NCBI RefSeq assembly: GCF_963677075.1
Contig: NZ_OY781873.1
Span: forward strand, 992,001-1,056,000
DNA: 64,000 nt
Source of the DNA: an uncultured Sphaerochaeta sp.
GTDB lineage: Bacteria > Spirochaetota > Spirochaetia > Sphaerochaetales > Sphaerochaetaceae
Reading direction: 5' to 3'
Both the position numbers and the translations under genes were made by a program. Below, piece after piece: positions 26,593-34,576 of this stretch. Below the pieces are notes generated by a model, which was not told the origin of the DNA, ran no database searches, and worked only from the letters and a program-made list of their open reading frames with translations. Positions within the stretch are counted from its first letter, which is position 1; every line of letters starts with the position of its first letter.

Positions 26593-27918
26593 ATGTTGTT
26601 GGAATTTAAGATGAAGAACTACAAATCCTTCAAGGATGAATGTGTGTTCTCCATGAAGGTCGCCCCGAAACAGAAGGGTCTGGATTACAGTATCCTTTCT
26701 GAGAAAATCGGGAGGAATGTCTATAAAGGTTTAAGTTCGGCGATTATTTACGGTCCTAACGCCTCAGGCAAGACCAACATCATCGGAGCAATGGAAACCT
26801 TCAAGCATATCGTGCTTCGCGGAAATATTCGAAATGCTGAGGTGAAAGATTCTCCCAATGCTGCCTCCAGCGCACTTGAGCTGATTCCGAACAATACACT
26901 AAATACTGTTGAGCCAGTAGATCTGTCCATCGCATTCACTGATGGGGGGCTTCTCTTTGAGTATGCAATGTCCCTTGATCTTGGACGATTCCTGGATCGG
27001 GACCATGAGAGGAAAGTTCTCAAAGAGACTCTTCGTGTGAGCAATACCACCCTCTTTGTCCGCGAGGCTGCAACATTGGAAATTGGGGACATGACTGTTG
27101 TAGAACCGTACTTGGTTTCTGCGTATATTCAGAATGCGAAGGGTGCGGCAGCCTTGGCTGAGAGTAGCCTCCATGATGAGGAGTTATTCCTTGCCAATGG
27201 TTTCAAGACTATGTTCAGTGCAAAGCTCCCTTCAGCGATTACCCAGTGGCTGGATAAGTGCTTCGTTGTCATCTACCGCTCTGATTCGATGCAGTTGGTT
27301 CGGAAGTTTTCCGAACCTAAGAAACGGTCGGTCTTCATCGAAAAGACATTGAATGAAGCAGCTGCATTGTTTGGGGTAAATTCCAATGCCTTGGGATATG
27401 TCTTGGATGGAGAGCATGAAGAAGCTCAGCTTTGCTCAATCTTCAACAGGAATTCCAAACATGCTGCTATCCCAGTGGAATTGTTTGAATCATACGGGAC
27501 TATCCGTTTCATCAACCTGTTCCCACTTGTTCTCAGGACCTTGAGGGAAGGTGGTATCTTGGTCGTCGATGAGTTTGATGCTTCCATCCATCCGATGGCT
27601 TTGATGAATATCATCACACTGTTCCATAATGATGAGTTGAACACACACAATGCCCAGTTGGTGTTCAATACACACAATCCTATTTTCCTGAATTCAAATC
27701 TGTTCAGAAGGGACGAGATCAAGTTCGTAGATCGTGATGATGAGACTCATTGCAGTACACATTATTCCTTGTCTGACTTTGGTACTGCAGGTGCAAAGGG
27801 TGTTCGCTTGAGTGAGGACTATATGAAAAACTATTTCGTGGACCGCTATGGGGCAATCAAGAGTATTGATCTAGCACCAATCATCCGAACCTTGATGAAC
27901 GATAACAATAAGGAGTAG
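26593..27918 (+). CDS. AAA/ATPase of the COG1106 (RloA/AbiLi) type
   Basis: This 441-residue SMC/OLD-like ATPase has MLLEFKMKNYKSFKDECVFS at the N-terminus, Walker A IIYGPNASGKTNII near residue 50 and a C-terminal ABC-like signature and Walker B (GGILVVDEFDASIHPMAL) followed by the H-loop region LVFNTHNPIFLN. Proteins of this type pair with RloB-domain partners in the AbiL abortive-infection system and related loci. Start follows GGAGG with 7-nt spacing. It lies 6 bp upstream of the RloB-type gene, which is frameshifted. The ATPase itself looks intact. Confidence 0.8.
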   Translation: MLLEFKMKNYKSFKDECVFSMKVAPKQKGLDYSILSEKIGRNVYKGLSSAIIYGPNASGKTNIIGAMETFKHIVLRGNIRNAEVKDSPNAASSALELIPNNTLNTVEPVDLSIAFTDGGLLFEYAMSLDLGRFLDRDHERKVLKETLRVSNTTLFVREAATLEIGDMTVVEPYLVSAYIQNAKGAAALAESSLHDEELFLANGFKTMFSAKLPSAITQWLDKCFVVIYRSDSMQLVRKFSEPKKRSVFIEKTLNEAAALFGVNSNALGYVLDGEHEEAQLCSIFNRNSKHAAIPVELFESYGTIRFINLFPLVLRTLREGGILVVDEFDASIHPMALMNIITLFHNDELNTHNAQLVFNTHNPIFLNSNLFRRDEIKFVDRDDETHCSTHYSLSDFGTAGAKGVRLSEDYMKNYFVDRYGAIKSIDLAPIIRTLMNDNNKE

Positions 27919-27924
27919 GTGAAG

Positions 27925-28588
27925 ATGAGACTCTCAAAACAATTCTTCTTCTCAGTCGAAGGTGAGACGGAGTTGTGGTATTTTCAATGGTTGAGCCGTA
28001 GTATTAATGCATCGGAAAGAGCAACGTTCAAAGCATCATTTGATTGCAAGATAGAAAAAGATCCACTCTCCCGGGCCGAAGGGCATGAGTGTTTTAGGCA
28101 AGACCATAGTTTCTCATATTTTCGATCGGGAAAGCGAGGAACTTGTGCATGTGCAGCAATTTTCAACGACTTTGGAGCGAATGAAAAAGGCTCAATATAT
28201 TGGGAAAGCCATAACCTACAAGTTGGGTTATAGTAATTTTGCCTTTGATCTTTGGATGATACTACACAAAGCAGATTGTAATAGGGCATTGAACTATCGG
28301 CATCAATACCTTGAGCCGATTAATAGAGCTTTTAATGAACAGTTTCCAAGTATGAAAGAGTACAAGAAGGAAGATAATTTTAAGAGATTGTTGGGGAAAC
28401 TGACTCTGGCTGACGTATGGGTTGCTGTTGATAGGGCTGAAAGAATCATGGAAAGAAACAGGGAGAACGGGTTTCCTTTACAGCGCCATTGTGGATATGA
28501 GTATTATACAGTCAACCCTGCTCTCTCTGTCGGAGAGATTGTGAAGAACATCCTGGAGGGTTGCGATGTCCCCCGTGATTTCAATTAG
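27925..28588 (+). pseudogene. RloB/AbiLii-type protein, disrupted by a one-base frameshift
   Basis: The N-terminal part (MRLSKQFFFSVEGETELWYF) has the EGxTExxYF motif that opens RloB (PF13707-type) proteins, thought to be TOPRIM-like nucleases. After KDPLSRA the frame fails within 28071-28085, and the continuation KGMSVLGKTIVSHIFDRESE to TVNPALSVGEI lies one base over. Removing one base (for example one g near 28079) would give a continuous protein of about 220 residues. It is the natural partner of the upstream ATPase. Confidence 0.7.
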
Positions 28589-28663
28589 TTATGTGTTTTT
28601 CGAATTCAAGTATTCCAAATTATTCAACAATAGTATTGAGGGTACAATAAGGGAGGGCATCTA

Positions 28664-29518
28664 TTGACTACAAATAATGCAATCATCAATAAGCTCTTTA
28701 CCCAAAATGTATTCAAAGACTTACTAAACCAAAAAACACCTCCTACACTTGCTCAAGTTGCTCATCGGTACATACCTTCTCTAGAAGCTTTGAGTAACGG
28801 TGAAATACTATCTCAAATGTATCAATTCATGTCTCAATCCTACAGAAATGAATATTTCTATCAGAATACACTGCTTATGAAATTGCTTTTGGGGAAGCAT
28901 AGCGTACGTACTACGACAGCTTTGACACAGATACCCATAGGAAATTCAATTGCAGACTTTGTCCTGATTAACGGCAAAGCTGTTGTGTATGAGATTAAAA
29001 CAGAATTGGACACATTCAATAGACTGAGAGGACAGCTAGAAGACTATTACAAAGCTTTTGACCGTGTGTGCGTGGTTACATCGGAATCTTCCTTCTCTAA
29101 GCTTGATTCTGAACTATCTGATACTCCTGTAGGTATATACGTTTTGAACAAGCAGAATCGGTTGAGTAATAAAATCAAGAAAGACCCAATAAGAGATGCA
29201 TCAAACATTAATCATCATTCTCTATTTTCTTTGTTACGAAAGAAGGAGTACGAGAACATACTCCTTGCGTACTACAGAGAACTCCCTTCAGCTACTCCAG
29301 TGTTTTACTATGAAGCGAGCTATGAAAGGTTTGCTGAGATTCCTCTTGATGAAGCGTTCGTGATGGTCCTCAATGAGCTGAAGAAACGAAATAGGGTAGA
29401 GAAAGACGATATTTCTGAGATTCCTGATCCACTTAAATCACTTGCGTATTTTTCAAATATTTCTACCAAGCAGAAGCTGCTGTTAAGTGAGTATCTTTCT
29501 CAACAATTCAGGGGGTAG
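28664..29518 (+). CDS. sce7726-family protein (PD-(D/E)xK nuclease-like)
   Basis: This 284-residue protein has the core NEYFYQNTLLMKLLLGKH, PIGNSIADFVLINGKAVVYE and EIKTELDTFNRLRGQLEDYY. The order D (IADF) ... E-x-K (YEIK) fits the PD-(D/E)xK nuclease fold. The start is a TTG behind GGGAGGG, with no ATG nearby that keeps the conserved N-terminus. The family normally travels with sce7725, and only a short sce7725-like start remains downstream. Function is unproven; a defence or mobile-element role is inferred from context. Confidence 0.75.
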   Translation: MTTNNAIINKLFTQNVFKDLLNQKTPPTLAQVAHRYIPSLEALSNGEILSQMYQFMSQSYRNEYFYQNTLLMKLLLGKHSVRTTTALTQIPIGNSIADFVLINGKAVVYEIKTELDTFNRLRGQLEDYYKAFDRVCVVTSESSFSKLDSELSDTPVGIYVLNKQNRLSNKIKKDPIRDASNINHHSLFSLLRKKEYENILLAYYRELPSATPVFYYEASYERFAEIPLDEAFVMVLNELKKRNRVEKDDISEIPDPLKSLAYFSNISTKQKLLLSEYLSQQFRG

Positions 29519-29522
29519 ATGT

Positions 29523-29582
29523 ATGTATTTCCCAATTTTAAATCCAGAGGAATTGAAAAGTGCTCAGAAAGATTCCCTCTAG
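29523..29582 (+). pseudogene. 5' remnant of an sce7725-like gene
   Basis: A 19-codon frame starts MYFPILNPEELK two bases after the sce7726 stop. Proteins of the sce7725 family begin MYFPxLRxxxxE and sit at exactly this place. The frame ends at once with TAG, and no further sce7725 sequence is visible, so the partner gene seems to be deleted. The match is short and rests on the first few residues and position. Confidence 0.4.
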
Positions 29583-30209
29583 CATATACCCTAAAATTGA
29601 GTGGTAGATATTTATCATATCATATTAACTGTGACGAAAAATTAGCATAATATGCGGATGATATAAGAGATTCAGATGTAATGAGTTGTATGGAAAAAAT
29701 ATCTAAATAAAATACTTTTATTTCAATGAGTTCGTGTTATAATTCGAGTTAACAAATCAACCAATACCCCCCAAAGAGCTTACATTGTTCCTGATTGATT
29801 TCTATTTGACAGAAGTTTTTTGTGTTCTTTTCTGCAGAAGTGATTTAAAGATAAATATTGAGCTATTCAAAATTCAAGTATCAATATGACAGTTGATAAT
29901 CGATGTACTAAGAAGGCATGCCATAATATGACGCAAATTTATGAAAGCATGGAAAAATTTTCTAACTGATATACCCTGCACTCCACATGGTTCTGATTGA
30001 ACACAAGAAGCCGTTCAATGGGTATATATAGTTCTTCTGCTTTTAAGGATATGGGTACCTTTCGTATACCTGGTGATACCCTTTCAGAAATGAGGAAGTA
30101 ACGGTCTACTCCCTCAAAAAGGATAGGAATAACAGAGAAATCCGTTTACCCCATCAAAAATGATGGACTATTTATGGTTCATGAACGAACATTGAGTAGG
30201 AGTAGAACA
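29583..30209. other. AT-rich noncoding region with direct repeats before the second Fic gene
   Basis: No gene is seen in 627 bp. Two imperfect direct repeats of about 23 bp with a 40-bp period (about 30104-30126 and 30144-30166; shared core TCAAAAA and flanking GT-TAC-CC) lie upstream of the Fic start and could be regulator sites. The rest is probably decayed sequence from the sce7725 side. Confidence 0.4.
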
Positions 30210-31322
30210 ATGGCATATATCTGGAATAATCTTGAATGGCCGTCATTTACCTATGATGAAGAACAGATTATAAAGCAATACGAAGCGTATATATTGCAGA
30301 AAAAAGCAACTGATATTGTGTTTGCAATGATCGATCCAGATATGAGAGACAGGATGCATGCGCAAGCCCTTACCGATGAGATACGAGCCAGTCTGGAGAT
30401 TGAAGGAGTATCCATCTCCTACGATTCCGTATATTCCTCAATATGCAAGCATCTTGATATTCATCTCGAGAAGAAGGCGAAAAGTGACCGATACGCCGAA
30501 AGTATTTCAATGCTTGTCCTTGATGCAACAGGAAATCTGGATGCGCTCTCTACTGACAGGATACAAGGGTGGCACTCCCTTCTCTTCTCCCAGATGGCTG
30601 GGATTAAGCCAAGGCATATTGGTGAATACCGTAGCGGTCCCGTATACATCAGCAAAGGAAATGGGAGGAAGGAAGAACTTGTGTACGAGGGACTTCCCTT
30701 TGAAAGGATTCCAAGAGAGATGGAACAGCTCATTGCATTCATTAATGAGGAGAATGAGAAAAAGCCACTCATAAAGAGTGCCATTGCATCCTTATGGTTT
30801 CTTTGTATTCACCCCTTTGGGGATGGAAATGGAAGAATCTCCAGGGCGATTGCAGAGTATGTACTCTCAAAAGGTTTTCATGAGACCCACAGGGTATACA
30901 GTATGTCATCCTTAATTCTGAAGAATCGAAATGACTATTATCGCCTCTTGCGGGAGTTCAGCTCACAGGCAGAATCGCTGGATTGTACCAAGTGGCTCCT
31001 TTGGAATATTGAAATAGCAATCAAGGCAAAACTGGAAGCACTACATACCTATGAGAGGAGTGTAAAGCTTACACGGTTTATGAAAAACCTGGATCCGTCC
31101 ATCTATAACTCACGGCAGTTGTCGATGTTGTTCAAGCTTGCCGATGGATCGTTTGAGGGTAAGCTTTCAACCGATAAATGGGCAAAAATGAACAAATGCT
31201 CTCCAGCTGCAGCCTCAAGAGATATTCAGCAACTTCTCATTGAAAGATTGTTGGTACCCTCTGGAGAGACCGGCCCAAAGACAGGATACTTCCTCAATCC
31301 AAGTATTCTGGAGACCCTCTGA
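30210..31322 (+). CDS. Fic family protein with N-terminal DUF4172 domain
   Basis: This 370-residue Fic protein begins MAYIWNNLEWPSFTYDEE, the DUF4172 N-terminal domain. The inhibitory motif SLEIEG (S-x3-E-G) is near residue 61, and the catalytic motif HPFGDGNGRISRAI near residue 200. The arginine following GNG is kept but the final G of the canonical motif is S (GRIS rather than GRxGR), a common variant in this subfamily. A C-terminal helical, winged-helix-like region (WAKMNKCSPAAASRDIQQLL) follows. The start at 30210 has a TAGGAG site. The likely reaction is AMP transfer to an unknown target. Confidence 0.85.
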   Translation: MAYIWNNLEWPSFTYDEEQIIKQYEAYILQKKATDIVFAMIDPDMRDRMHAQALTDEIRASLEIEGVSISYDSVYSSICKHLDIHLEKKAKSDRYAESISMLVLDATGNLDALSTDRIQGWHSLLFSQMAGIKPRHIGEYRSGPVYISKGNGRKEELVYEGLPFERIPREMEQLIAFINEENEKKPLIKSAIASLWFLCIHPFGDGNGRISRAIAEYVLSKGFHETHRVYSMSSLILKNRNDYYRLLREFSSQAESLDCTKWLLWNIEIAIKAKLEALHTYERSVKLTRFMKNLDPSIYNSRQLSMLFKLADGSFEGKLSTDKWAKMNKCSPAAASRDIQQLLIERLLVPSGETGPKTGYFLNPSILETL

Positions 31323-31370
31323 CTCTTTCGTCTCTTATCATTGTCTTACTCCGGTGGTATGCTTGTATAT

Positions 31371-31943
31371 ATGGATGAGAAGCTCTTGCAGTTCTTTTCC
31401 TCTTTGGACCGTTCCCGCTTTGTGGATGAACCCTACAAAGCCCTCTCTCCCCTTGACCGTCCACTTCCCATCGGACATGGACAGACCATCAGCCAGCCAA
31501 GCTTGGTTGCCTATATGACCGAGCAACTTGAACTGAACAAAACCCAAACAGTACTGGAGATCGGAACGGGCAGTGGCTACCAGAGTGCCTTCCTTGCTGA
31601 GTTTTCTGGTGAGCTGTATACGGTTGAACGAATCAGCGAATTAAGCAAGAAGGCAGAAGAGAGACTAAGCTCTTTGGGATATAGGAACATCCACTACCGA
31701 GTGGCCGATGGCAACCTTGGCTGGCCTGAGCATGCCCCGTTTGACCGGATCATGGTAACCGCAGCACCAAAAAACATCCCAAAACCACTGCTTGATCAGC
31801 TTGCTCCTGAGGGCATCATGATCATACCAGTAGGCCCGGAGGGTTTGCAGGAACTGCTCAAGGTAACCAAGGATAGGCATGGCAGTGTATCAGAGAGGAA
31901 ACTGCTTGATGTCGTATTCGTAGAATTGGTACAGCGAGAATAG
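31371..31943 (+). CDS. pcm: Protein-L-isoaspartate O-methyltransferase (PCMT)
   Basis: The SAM-binding motif VLEIGTGSGYQSAFLAE and the later VTAAPKNIPKPLLDQLAPEG and MIIPVG identify a PCMT, which methylates abnormal isoaspartyl residues to start their repair. The N-terminus keeps the family's substrate-binding DRPLPIGHGQTISQP. The length of about 190 residues is near the usual 200-210. The start is uncertain between ATG at 31359 and 31371; neither has a strong ribosome site. It lies 48 bp after the Fic gene on the same strand, probably by chance. Confidence 0.88.
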   Translation: MDEKLLQFFSSLDRSRFVDEPYKALSPLDRPLPIGHGQTISQPSLVAYMTEQLELNKTQTVLEIGTGSGYQSAFLAEFSGELYTVERISELSKKAEERLSSLGYRNIHYRVADGNLGWPEHAPFDRIMVTAAPKNIPKPLLDQLAPEGIMIIPVGPEGLQELLKVTKDRHGSVSERKLLDVVFVELVQRE

Positions 31944-31986
31944 ACTAATATTCTATATTATGTACATAAAAATTAATAATCTTAAT

Positions 31987-32055
31987 AATATCCATCAAAA
32001 ATATTAAAAAAGTTAATATATGGATATTGACTTTTATGTTATTCCCTCTTAGATT
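31987..32055 (+). promoter_or_regulatory. Promoter and inverted repeat of the DUF2089 operon
   Basis: AATATCCAT (31987-31995) and ATGGATATT (32020-32028) form a perfect inverted repeat whose right arm overlaps the -35 box TTGACT (32027-32032). After 17 bp comes TAGATT (32050-32055). The DUF2089 protein, an HTH protein, may bind here. Confidence 0.55.
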
Positions 32056-32076
32056 GAATACATCTAAGGAGTCGTT

Positions 32077-32442
32077 ATGGAACACAGTTGGCAAAAGTTG
32101 CTCTCGATGACCGGGGGAAAGAAGTTCGTAATAACCCAGGTACGGGTACCAGAGGACAACATAACCATAGAAGGAAATTTCCAGCTGCCTCCCTTTGCGG
32201 AGCTCAGCATGGAAGACCAGATTTTCATTGCAGCGTTCATCAAGACCAATGGATCGATCAAACAGATGGAGTCGATCTTCAATATCAGCTACCCAACGGT
32301 GAAGAACCGCCTAAATCGCATTGCTAACCAGCTTGATATCGTGGATGTCACGGTGAAGGTTTCCAGTCCGATATCAAGTGTCCTGGACCGGATTGAGCGG
32401 GGTGAGATTACTGCCAGTGATGCACTGAAGGAGATGGAATAA
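32077..32442 (+). CDS. DUF2089-family HTH protein
   Basis: This 121-residue protein matches the DUF2089 pattern: FAELSMEDQIFIAAFIKTNG, then SIKQMESIFNISYPTVKNRL (HTH), then SVLDRIERGEITASDAL at the C-terminus. The last piece resembles the SHOCT-like tail seen in the third gene of this operon. The usual N-terminal zinc-ribbon of longer DUF2089 proteins is missing. It is probably a transcriptional regulator of its own operon. Start follows AAGGAG. Confidence 0.8.
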   Translation: MEHSWQKLLSMTGGKKFVITQVRVPEDNITIEGNFQLPPFAELSMEDQIFIAAFIKTNGSIKQMESIFNISYPTVKNRLNRIANQLDIVDVTVKVSSPISSVLDRIERGEITASDALKEME

Positions 32443-32714
32443 TGCTACCTATGCTTTTAGATTGCAGGGTAAAGGGGGAGAAAAGACCCCATAGATTCTG
32501 GTTTCCCTTGGGACTCATCTACTTGCTGTTTGTTCCTGTCCTTATACTTGGTGCGGTTGCATATTTCATCCTTCTACTTATTCCAGGGACAGCGAGGCAG
32601 GCTCGCTCTTACTTTCCCTTGATCAAGGCGCTGCCATCACTGCTGAGTGCCACCATTGGAACGGAACTTGCATTTCGATCGAAAGACAAAGATATAGAGA
32701 TTCACATAATCTAG
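32442..32714 (+). CDS. Small membrane protein of unknown function
   Basis: This 90-residue protein has a hydrophobic hairpin or single long membrane span near residues 22-48 (WFPLGLIYLLFVPVLILGAV) and a basic N-terminus. The ATG overlaps the preceding stop codon by one base (TAATG). It lies between DUF2089 and a SHOCT-like gene, an arrangement found in Firmicutes and spirochaetes in envelope-stress type loci. No family name can be given. Confidence 0.65.
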   Translation: MLPMLLDCRVKGEKRPHRFWFPLGLIYLLFVPVLILGAVAYFILLLIPGTARQARSYFPLIKALPSLLSATIGTELAFRSKDKDIEIHII

Positions 32715-32726
32715 GAGAAGAAAAAA

Positions 32727-33152
32727 ATGAGTGAAGAAAGACTAAGAATATTGCATATGCTCAGTGAGGGAAAACTTACTCCCGATGAAGCAGAAAAACT
32801 CCTGCAGGCCATGGAGAAGGAATCCGTGCAAGGAGAAACAATCAAGGAAACCCAGCCAGGGGATATCAGGGGGAAGTATCTCTATGTGAAAGTGGAACCC
32901 AAGGAGGGAAAGTCCAGTGAGCGGGTCTCGGTCAAGGTTCCCCTTGCCTTGGTGAAGGCTGGGCTGAACATCTCCAAGCTGATTCCCGCCGAGGCACAGG
33001 ACAAGATCCAGGAGTCCATGCATGAGAGCGGCATCCCCTTTGATTTCGGGGCAATTGATAGCCAGAACATGCAGGAGATCATGGAAGCCCTTGAGCTGAT
33101 GAGCATCGACGTGGACTCTGATGAGTCTACGGTACAGGTGTTCTGCCGATAA
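32727..33152 (+). CDS. SHOCT-like/YvlB N-terminal-domain protein
   Basis: This 141-residue protein starts RLRILHMLSEGKLTPDEAEK, the short SHOCT-like helix pair (EGKLTxDEAxxLL) that opens YvlB/LiaX-type proteins. The middle part KYLYVKVEP and ERVSVKVPLALVKAGLNISK fits the start of the adhesin-like beta domain, and the C-terminus (MSIDVDSDESTVQVFCR) is acidic. With DUF2089 and a membrane protein it forms a three-gene unit, possibly an envelope-stress response (inference). Start follows AGGAG. Confidence 0.7.
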   Translation: MSEERLRILHMLSEGKLTPDEAEKLLQAMEKESVQGETIKETQPGDIRGKYLYVKVEPKEGKSSERVSVKVPLALVKAGLNISKLIPAEAQDKIQESMHESGIPFDFGAIDSQNMQEIMEALELMSIDVDSDESTVQVFCR

Positions 33153-33165
33153 GAGGATAGAAGGA

Positions 33166-33187
33166 GGGTGCCTTTTTCTGGGCACCC
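33166..33187. terminator. Hairpin between convergent genes
   Basis: GGGTGCC and GGCACCC form a 7-bp stem with a T-rich loop between the SHOCT-like gene and the convergent Fic gene. There is no T run after the stem on either strand, so it is a weak terminator candidate. Confidence 0.35.
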
Positions 33188-33200
33188 AGCCTTCCATATA

Positions 33201-34103
33201 TCAGGATTTCGTATCATAGGGAATCCTGAAGTAGTCCAAGTACTGCCTAAACGTATCCTGCGCAGCAAGGCATGTATCGCGAAGGTTTCCTCTTTCTCTC
33301 TTCCATTCACTGAGACCCCTATAATAATAGAGCTTCATATCATCGGTTATGATAAAGGGAGTGATGTTTGAACGGAGGCACTCCTTGAACATAATCAATC
33401 TTCCGACCCGTCCATTACCATCTTGGAATGGATGAATGAGCTCAAAGTGAACATGGAATTCAAGGATATCATCAAGTGTCTTTTCCTCGATTGAGTGATA
33501 GGAGGCAAGCAAAGCTTGCATCTGTTCTGCAACCTGCTCAGGAGGCACTGTTTCAAGACCTCCAACCTCATTGGGGAGTTTTTTGTATGATCCTATGCCA
33601 ATCCAATCCTTTCGGCTATCACTGGTACCTGTCTTCAAGGTGGCATGCAGTTGTTTGATAAACGCCTCACTAAGCGTGAATGTTGCTCGATCAATCATCA
33701 GGTCAATGCAACGAAAATGGTTCGCTGTCTCTACAATGTCGTCGACTTGCAAGATGGTATTCTCAAGGCCGATGGTATTGGTTTCATAGATATACCGAGT
33801 TTGTTCATACGTGAGCTGGCTTCCTTCCATGTGGTTTGAATTATAGGTCATGTCTATCTGGAGTTTCTGGTAAATACCTCCCTTCCTCCTGGAGTGCTTC
33901 TCTTCCTTCAGGCGAGCCAACAGAGAAGAGGAAGTTCTCTGCGATGTCGTTTCTTTTTCAGGCTTGGTAGCTCCATCAGGAATCATCCAGGTTTTCCCTT
34001 TCAGGAATGCTCCCTCAATTCTGCCTTGAGCACAATAATTCCTCACCCCTCGTTCGCTCATGGACCATCTTTGAGCAATTTCTGCGACTGAGTAATACCG
34101 CAT
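33201..34103 (-). CDS. Fic family protein with N-terminal HTH domain
   Basis: This 300-residue protein combines an N-terminal MerR/excisionase-like HTH (MRYYSVAEIAQRWSMSERGV, then YCAQGRIEGA, then TWMIP) with a Fic domain. The inhibitory motif SNHMEG is near residue 91, and the catalytic motif HPFQDGNGRVGRLI is near residue 224. The start at 34103 follows GGGAGG; an upstream extension has no site. It is a class II-like Fic AMP-transferase that may bind DNA directly. It is the fourth Fic-fold gene within 30 kb of this window, counting Doc. Confidence 0.87.
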   Translation of the reverse strand: MRYYSVAEIAQRWSMSERGVRNYCAQGRIEGAFLKGKTWMIPDGATKPEKETTSQRTSSSLLARLKEEKHSRRKGGIYQKLQIDMTYNSNHMEGSQLTYEQTRYIYETNTIGLENTILQVDDIVETANHFRCIDLMIDRATFTLSEAFIKQLHATLKTGTSDSRKDWIGIGSYKKLPNEVGGLETVPPEQVAEQMQALLASYHSIEEKTLDDILEFHVHFELIHPFQDGNGRVGRLIMFKECLRSNITPFIITDDMKLYYYRGLSEWKRERGNLRDTCLAAQDTFRQYLDYFRIPYDTKS

Positions 34104-34141
34104 AAGATCCTCCCTAGTAATAGCATAGCATACTATCGGCA

Positions 34142-34157
34142 TAAATTTAGAAATTTA
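34142..34157 (-). promoter_or_regulatory. Inverted repeat upstream of the HTH-Fic gene
   Basis: TAAATTT-AG-AAATTTA is a perfect palindrome with a 2-bp centre, 38 bp before the Fic start, in an AT-rich promoter region. It may be an operator for the Fic protein's own HTH domain. Confidence 0.4.
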
Positions 34158-34576
34158 TAAAAAAATAGTATATACATGCCGGAATATAGCAGATACTCCT
34201 TTATGCGGGTATCACGCAAGGGAAGCGTTTCTCAGTCAAAGATAAGAAACATGAATTGGAAGCAAAATTCTATGTGGACGAAAGATGATGAAGTTTGCAG
34301 ATGCATAATAAAAAGTATGGGTACTTGCGATATCTCTCATTAGAGGATTCTAGTCGAAGGAAAAGGTTCTGTCCTTATTGCACAGCTAAATTATCTGGAA
34401 CTATCTTCCCCAGAATAACTACATGGATGGCGGTTGACATTATATCTCCTGCTGGTAAGGTGATACTAAGCGTACCAGATTAGAAAGCATTGATATTATA
34501 AGGTTTTACGTAAACTTGAGTATATTGCTTTCTATTCTCTGTAGTATGCATACAACACCTTGGGAGATGTCATTTC
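34158..34576. other. Intergenic region upstream of the NhaC gene
   Basis: No supported gene is seen. A 62-codon frame from 34295 contains KRFCPYCTAKL, but lacks a ribosome site and resembles no family, so I leave it out. The promoter of the antiporter gene should lie near its right end. Confidence 0.35.

Noticed and set aside
34295..34483. Small 62-codon gene with CPYC motif
   Set aside because: No ribosome site, no family match and a gene-poor position; not enough to call it.
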